From Actinoallomurus bryophytorum (GTDB taxonomy: Bacteria > Actinomycetota > Actinomycetes > Streptosporangiales > Streptosporangiaceae), in NCBI RefSeq assembly GCF_006716425.1, contig NZ_VFOZ01000002.1:868001-932000 (forward strand): 64,000 bases of DNA. The letters run 5' to 3'. The first letter of the stretch is position 1; each line of letters opens with the position of its first letter. Positions 59,737 through 64,000 of the stretch are shown one piece after another. The notes beneath the pieces are model-generated. The model worked only from the letters and a program-made list of their open reading frames with translations, was not told the origin of the DNA and searched no databases. A program made the translations under genes and the position numbers.

Positions 59737-62061
59737 ATGCCCACGATCGGAGATAGCCAGCGGATGACGCCAGACCGACCTGAGTTCCGTCGTCTCGACA
59801 GCTCACACCTTCTGCTGACCGGCGCCACCGGCTTCCTCGGGCAGGCGACGCTCGAGAAGCTCCTGTCCTCCTATCCGGGAGTGCGGGTCTCGGTGCTGAT
59901 CCGGCCGAGGCCGGGCCAGCCCGCACAGCGCCGCTTCGACGGCCTGCTCCGCAAGCCCGTCTTCCGCCGGCTGCGCGAGAAGATCGGCGAGGAGGAGCTG
60001 CGCCGCATCGCGGCCGAGCGCGTCAATGTCATCGAGGGCGACCTGGGCGAGGTCACCTTGCCGGGCGACCTCGACGTGGTGATCCACGGCGCGTCCACGG
60101 TCTCCTTCGACCCGCCCATCGACGAGGCGTTCCGCACCAACGTCTCCGGCGTCGTGACCCTGTACGAGGCCCTGCACAAGGCAGGCGCCGACCCGCACGT
60201 CGTGCACGTGTCCACGGCCTACGTCGCCGGGGTGCGCAAGGGCGTCGTGCCGGAGGACCGCCTCGACCACACCGTCGACTGGCGCACCGAGCTGTCCGGC
60301 GCGCTGGCCGCCCGCACCGACGTCGAGCGCGACTCGCGCCGGCCCGAGGTGCTGCGCAAGTCGATGTCGCGCGCCCAGGGCGAGCACCGCAAGGCGGGCC
60401 CCCAGTCGGTCGTCTCGGCCGCCGAGGAGGCCCGGCAGGAATGGGTGACCGACCGCCTCGTCGACTACGGCCGCGCACGCGCGCAGAGCCTCGGCTGGCC
60501 GGACGTCTACACCTTCACCAAGGCGCTGGGCGAGCGTGCGGCCGAGGAGATGTGGGGCGAACGCCGGCTGTCCATCGTCCGGCCGGCCATCGTCGAGAGC
60601 TCGCTGCGCCACCCGTACCCGGGCTGGATCGACGGCTACAAGATGGCCGACCCGCTGATCATCGCGTACGGGCGCGGCGTCCTGCCGGAGTTCCCGGGCC
60701 TGCCCGACAGCGTGGTCGACATCATCCCGGTCGACCTGGTCGTCAACGCGACCCTCGCGGTCGCCGCAGCCCCGCCCGAGGTGGGCACCACCGGTTACTT
60801 CCACGTCGGCTCCGGCTCGCGCAACCCGCTGCCCTTCCGCAGCCTGTACGAGAACGTCCGCGCCTACTTCCAGCGGCACCCGATGCCGGCCGGCGAGCGC
60901 GGCCACGTCCAGGTGCCGGTGTGGCGGTTCCCCGGCGCCCGCCAGGTCGAGATGATGCTGAGCGGCAGCGAGCGCGCCACCTCGATGGCCGAGCGTGCGC
61001 TGCTGCGGCTGCCCGCCTCGGCCAAGACCCGCGACTGGATGACGGCGGTGCACCGGCAGCAGTCCAACCTGGACTTCCTGCGCCGCTACTCCGATCTCTA
61101 CCAGGCCTACACCGCGGCCGAGGTCATCTACGACGACAGCCGCACCAACGCGCTGCACCGCCTGATCCCGGCCGACCTGGCCGAGGAGGACGGCTTCGAC
61201 CCGTCGGACATCGACTGGGCGCACTACCTGCAGGAGGTGCACTCCCCCAGCGTCACCGAGCTGATGCGCGGCTTCTCGCGCAGCCGCGGCGGCAGCAGGC
61301 GCACGGTCACTCCCTCGCTGCCGGAGCGCACCGACGTCGCGGCCGTGTTCGACCTCGAGGGCACGATCGTCGCCTCCAACCTGATCGAGTCCTATCTGTG
61401 GGCCCGCATGTCGTCGCTGCCGCGGTCCCAGTGGAGCGGTGAGCTCGCCGACCTGGCCCGCTCGCTCCCCAAGTACCTGCGGGCCGAGCGCCGCGACCGC
61501 GGCGACTTCGTCCGCGCGTTCCTGCGCCGCTACGAGGGCGCCGGCATGGACGAGCTGCGCGACCTCGTGGACGACGTCCTCGGCGACGCCCTGCTGCAAC
61601 GCGTCATGCCCGAGGCCGTACGCCGGATCCGCGCCCACCGCGCCGCCGGGCACAAGACCATCCTGATCACCGGCACCGTGGACGTGTTCGTCCGGCCTCT
61701 CGCGGGCCTGTTCGACGAGGTCGTCGCGAGCCGGATGCACACCCGCGACGGCGTGCTCACCGGCTATCTGGACTCCCCGCCGCTGGTCGACGAGGCACGC
61801 GCCGCCTGGCTGCGCCGCCACGCGAGCGACACGGGCATCGACCTGGAGGGCTCGTACGCGTACGCGGACAGCTACTCCGACCGGCCGCTGCTGGAGGCCG
61901 TGGGCACCCCCGCGGCGGTTAACCCGGACCCGTCGCTGTACCGCCACGCCAAGCGCAAGCACTGGCGCATCTACGAATGGGGCACTCACACCCGTGGACG
62001 CGGAGACGTGCTGATCGACACTATCGGGACCCTCAAGAACGGAGCGGTGAGCGCCCGATGA
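59737..62061 (+). CDS. Fused fatty-acyl-reductase-like SDR and HAD-IB phosphatase
   Basis: A 774-residue two-domain protein. The N-terminal male-sterility/FAR-type extended SDR has the NAD(P) loop LLLTGATGFLGQATLEKLL (about residue 28) and the YTFTK active site (about 258). The C-terminal HAD-IB domain begins AAVFDLEGTIVASNLIE (Asp539; the second Asp of DxD is Glu541), then ITGTVDVFVRPLA and AYADSYSDRPLLEAVG. It might reduce an acyl thioester or acid to alcohol and cleave a phosphate. Its stop overlaps the alcohol dehydrogenase ATG by four bases. Start 59737 or 59764; neither has an ideal ribosome site. Confidence 0.85.
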   Translation: MPTIGDSQRMTPDRPEFRRLDSSHLLLTGATGFLGQATLEKLLSSYPGVRVSVLIRPRPGQPAQRRFDGLLRKPVFRRLREKIGEEELRRIAAERVNVIEGDLGEVTLPGDLDVVIHGASTVSFDPPIDEAFRTNVSGVVTLYEALHKAGADPHVVHVSTAYVAGVRKGVVPEDRLDHTVDWRTELSGALAARTDVERDSRRPEVLRKSMSRAQGEHRKAGPQSVVSAAEEARQEWVTDRLVDYGRARAQSLGWPDVYTFTKALGERAAEEMWGERRLSIVRPAIVESSLRHPYPGWIDGYKMADPLIIAYGRGVLPEFPGLPDSVVDIIPVDLVVNATLAVAAAPPEVGTTGYFHVGSGSRNPLPFRSLYENVRAYFQRHPMPAGERGHVQVPVWRFPGARQVEMMLSGSERATSMAERALLRLPASAKTRDWMTAVHRQQSNLDFLRRYSDLYQAYTAAEVIYDDSRTNALHRLIPADLAEEDGFDPSDIDWAHYLQEVHSPSVTELMRGFSRSRGGSRRTVTPSLPERTDVAAVFDLEGTIVASNLIESYLWARMSSLPRSQWSGELADLARSLPKYLRAERRDRGDFVRAFLRRYEGAGMDELRDLVDDVLGDALLQRVMPEAVRRIRAHRAAGHKTILITGTVDVFVRPLAGLFDEVVASRMHTRDGVLTGYLDSPPLVDEARAAWLRRHASDTGIDLEGSYAYADSYSDRPLLEAVGTPAAVNPDPSLYRHAKRKHWRIYEWGTHTRGRGDVLIDTIGTLKNGAVSAR

Positions 62062-63254
62062 TCCTCGCGCTCGAATACCACCGGTCGCCGGGCCGGTTCA
62101 TCGCCGCTCGCAGCCTGACCGCCACCAAGCTCGGCGGGCGCATGAGCGGCATGATCGCCGGCAACGTCTCGCCGCTGCGCCTGATCAACCGCCAGGCGCC
62201 CGAGCTGCCCGGCGAGGGCTGGACCCGGGTGACGCCACGGCTGTCCGGCATCTGCGGCTCCGACCTCGGGCTGCTGACCGGGCGTTCCTCCCCGTACCTG
62301 TCCCCGATGACCTCGATGCCGTTCGTCCCCGGCCACGAGGTCGTCGGCGAGACCCAGGACGACCTGCCCGGCATGCCCAAGGGCACGCGGGTGGTCATGG
62401 ACCCGGTGCTGTCCTGCGTCGCCCGCGGCACCCCGGAGTGCCGTTGGTGCGCGTCGGGCCATCAGAGCCGCTGTGACCACATCACCACCGGCCGCATCTC
62501 GGCCGGCCTGCAGACCGGCAGCTGCGCCGACACCGGCGGCGGCTGGAGCCGGCAGTTCGTCGCGCACGCCAGCCAGCTGCACGCGGTGCCGGACGAGCTT
62601 CCGGACGAGCGCGCGGTGCTGGCCGAGCCACTCGCCTGCGCGGTCCACTCGGTACGCCGCGTGAAGGTCGCGCCCGGTTCCACCGCAGTGATCATCGGGG
62701 CGGGCACCGTCGGCCTGCTCACGCTGCTGGCGCTGCGCGAGCTCACCGAGGTCGGTGCGGTGTACGTCGTCGCCAAGCACGGTCACCAGCAGGAGAAGGC
62801 CAAGGCCCTGGGCGCGACCGCGGTCATCGAGCCGCGCAAGGCGATCCGCGCGCTGCGGCGCGTCACGGCCGCGCGGATGCACACGCCCGAGATCGGCGGC
62901 GACTTCCTGCTGGGCGGCGTCGACGTCGCCTTCGAGTGCACCGGCGGTTCGAGCGGCCTGGACACCTCGCTGCGGCTCGTACGCGCGGGTGGCACGGTCG
63001 TCGTGTCCGGCATGCCGAACGGCGGGGTCGACCTGACGCCTCTGTGGTACCGCGAGCTGGAGCTCGTCGGGGCCTACTGCTCCGGCGCCGACGGGGCGGA
63101 CTTCGCCGACGCCATCAGGCTCGCCGGCACCGCGCCCCTCGACGGTTACGTCGGTACGACCTATCCCCTCGCCCGCTGGCGCGAGGCCATCAACCACGCT
63201 GCCGATGCGGGACGTCTCGGCACCGTCAAAGTCGCCTTTGATCCGGCCCGTTAG
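62058..63254 (+). CDS. Zinc-dependent medium-chain alcohol dehydrogenase
   Basis: A 398-residue MDR dehydrogenase: catalytic zinc site SGICGSDLGLLTG and VPGHEVVGE, a modified structural zinc region (CVARGTPECRWCASGHQSRC) and the NAD(P) fold AVIIGAGTVGLLTLLALREL. It is coupled to the SDR-HAD gene (ATGA) and 11 bases from the LarA homologue. It probably interconverts an alcohol or hydroxyacid in the same pathway (inference). Confidence 0.9.
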   Translation: MILALEYHRSPGRFIAARSLTATKLGGRMSGMIAGNVSPLRLINRQAPELPGEGWTRVTPRLSGICGSDLGLLTGRSSPYLSPMTSMPFVPGHEVVGETQDDLPGMPKGTRVVMDPVLSCVARGTPECRWCASGHQSRCDHITTGRISAGLQTGSCADTGGGWSRQFVAHASQLHAVPDELPDERAVLAEPLACAVHSVRRVKVAPGSTAVIIGAGTVGLLTLLALRELTEVGAVYVVAKHGHQQEKAKALGATAVIEPRKAIRALRRVTAARMHTPEIGGDFLLGGVDVAFECTGGSSGLDTSLRLVRAGGTVVVSGMPNGGVDLTPLWYRELELVGAYCSGADGADFADAIRLAGTAPLDGYVGTTYPLARWREAINHAADAGRLGTVKVAFDPAR

Positions 63255-63265
63255 GAAGGTTACGA

Positions 63266-64000
63266 GTGAGCAGACCAGGCTTCGTACTCGACGTGGATGA
63301 GCGGACTCCACCGCTGCTCATGCACCAGGGTGAGGGCTTCCGGCTGGAGCGGTTGCCGCTCGGGGCGAAGGTCATCTACCCGCCGGACTCCCTGCCCGGG
63401 ATCCGGAACGTCGACGCCGCCATCCGGCACGCGCTGCTCAACCCGCACGGCACCGAACCGCTCCCCGAGCTGCTGACGCCCGGGATGCGGCTGACCATCG
63501 TCTTCGACGACCTGTCGCTGCCGCTGCCACAGATGCAGACACCGGACGTACGCCAGCGCATCATCGAGCAGGTGCTCGAGATGGCCGCGGCCAAGGGCGT
63601 CGACGACGTGGAGCTGATCGCGGGCAACGCGCTGCACCGCCGGATGACCCCGGCCGAGCTGAGGCGCACCGTCGGTGACCGCGTCTTCCAGGCGTTCTTC
63701 CCCGAGCACCTGAAGAACCATGACGCGGAAGACCACGACAACCTCCTGCACATGGGCAAGACCAAGCACGGTGAGGACGTCGAGATCAACCGTCGGGCCG
63801 CCGAGAGCGACCTGATCGTCTACGTCAACATCACGCTCACCGCGATGAGCGGCGGGTCCAAGTCGGTCTCGGTCGGCCTGGCGAGCTACAAGAGCCTCAA
63901 GCACCACCACAACGTGCACACGCTTCGGCACTCGAACTCCTTCAACGACCCGCCGAACTCCGCGATGCACCACTCGTACGACCGGATGAAGGGCGTGATC
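63266..64000 (+). CDS. LarA homologue (nickel-pincer-nucleotide enzyme), 3' end cut by the window edge
   Basis: The first 245 residues of a DUF2088/LarA family protein. FDDLSLPLPQMQTPD corresponds to the DxTRPxP-type region, AGNALHRRMTPAEL holds a conserved active-site His, and MSGGSKSVSVGLASYKS (Lys199) matches the GG-K segment whose Lys carries the NPN thioamide in LarA. His residues follow in LKHHHNVHTLRH. LarA homologues racemise or epimerise 2-hydroxyacids and related compounds; this one departs from true lactate racemase in several motifs, so another substrate is likely. GTG 63266 follows AGGAAGG. Confidence 0.88.
   Translation, partial: MSRPGFVLDVDERTPPLLMHQGEGFRLERLPLGAKVIYPPDSLPGIRNVDAAIRHALLNPHGTEPLPELLTPGMRLTIVFDDLSLPLPQMQTPDVRQRIIEQVLEMAAAKGVDDVELIAGNALHRRMTPAELRRTVGDRVFQAFFPEHLKNHDAEDHDNLLHMGKTKHGEDVEINRRAAESDLIVYVNITLTAMSGGSKSVSVGLASYKSLKHHHNVHTLRHSNSFNDPPNSAMHHSYDRMKGVI

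Noticed and set aside
59803-61989. A 728-codon minus-strand open frame opposite the SDR-HAD gene
   Set aside because: Antisense shadow with a Val/His/Arg-rich translation and no motif.

Overview
The window is very GC-rich DNA with strong G/C preference at third codon positions, frequent GTG starts and many 4-base stop/start overlaps. It carries an imuA'-imuB-dnaE2 cassette with an actinobacterial SOS box, an EACC1/caspase conflict pair and CGNR zinc-finger and DUF3558-like proteins. Together these point to a filamentous actinomycete, probably of the Streptosporangiales/Thermomonosporaceae type. The placement is inferred from gene content only.

Layout. 1-5.6 kb: an MMPL exporter (cut by the left edge), divergent from a NarL-type two-component pair, then an APH-fold kinase. 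5.6-9.3 kb: an ammonia-lyase-fold enzyme lacking the MIO tripeptide, translationally coupled to an ornithine-cyclodeaminase-like protein and divergent from an orphan OpuAC-type betaine-binding lipoprotein. 9.5-11.8 kb: EACC1 plus a membrane-anchored caspase-like protease. 11.8-20.8 kb: a catabolic island with ubiX-lysR-gntR facing an operon for an ACMSD-like amidohydrolase, an alpha/beta hydrolase and a CoxM/S/L molybdenum hydroxylase with CoxG; a perfect 15-bp palindrome lies between the two arms. 21-28.6 kb: housekeeping and accessory genes (HAD hydrolase, AraC, DUF1772, two methyltransferases, CGNR, dienelactone-hydrolase-like, PadR plus membrane protein). 28.7-34.4 kb: the SOS mutasome. 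34.4-38.5 kb: a class-3-type lipase, an intact-looking IS5-family element, a secreted ricin-type lectin and a membrane esterase.

38.7-43.1 kb: a D-lactate/glycolate dehydrogenase-like flavo-iron-sulfur protein and an aldehyde dehydrogenase. 43.2-49.3 kb: a 14-copy 15-bp repeat, a LacI regulator with a repeat-built N-terminal extension, and a sugar ABC importer with a PfkB kinase (Frc-like arrangement). 49.3-54 kb: lytic transglycosylase, lipoprotein, MscL, PPOX, methyltransferase and a TraB-like protein.

54-64 kb: a nickel-pincer-nucleotide (Lar) locus. larB-larC and a DUF1932 dehydrogenase run leftward. larE, a reductase/HAD fusion, a zinc alcohol dehydrogenase and a LarA homologue (cut by the right edge) run rightward. 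The larB/larE junction has been split by about 1.75 kb of foreign DNA flanked by direct copies of the junction; the left copy keeps a dead larE fragment. The Lar locus, the MIO-less lyase locus and the EACC1/caspase pair are the parts most likely to hold undescribed biology.
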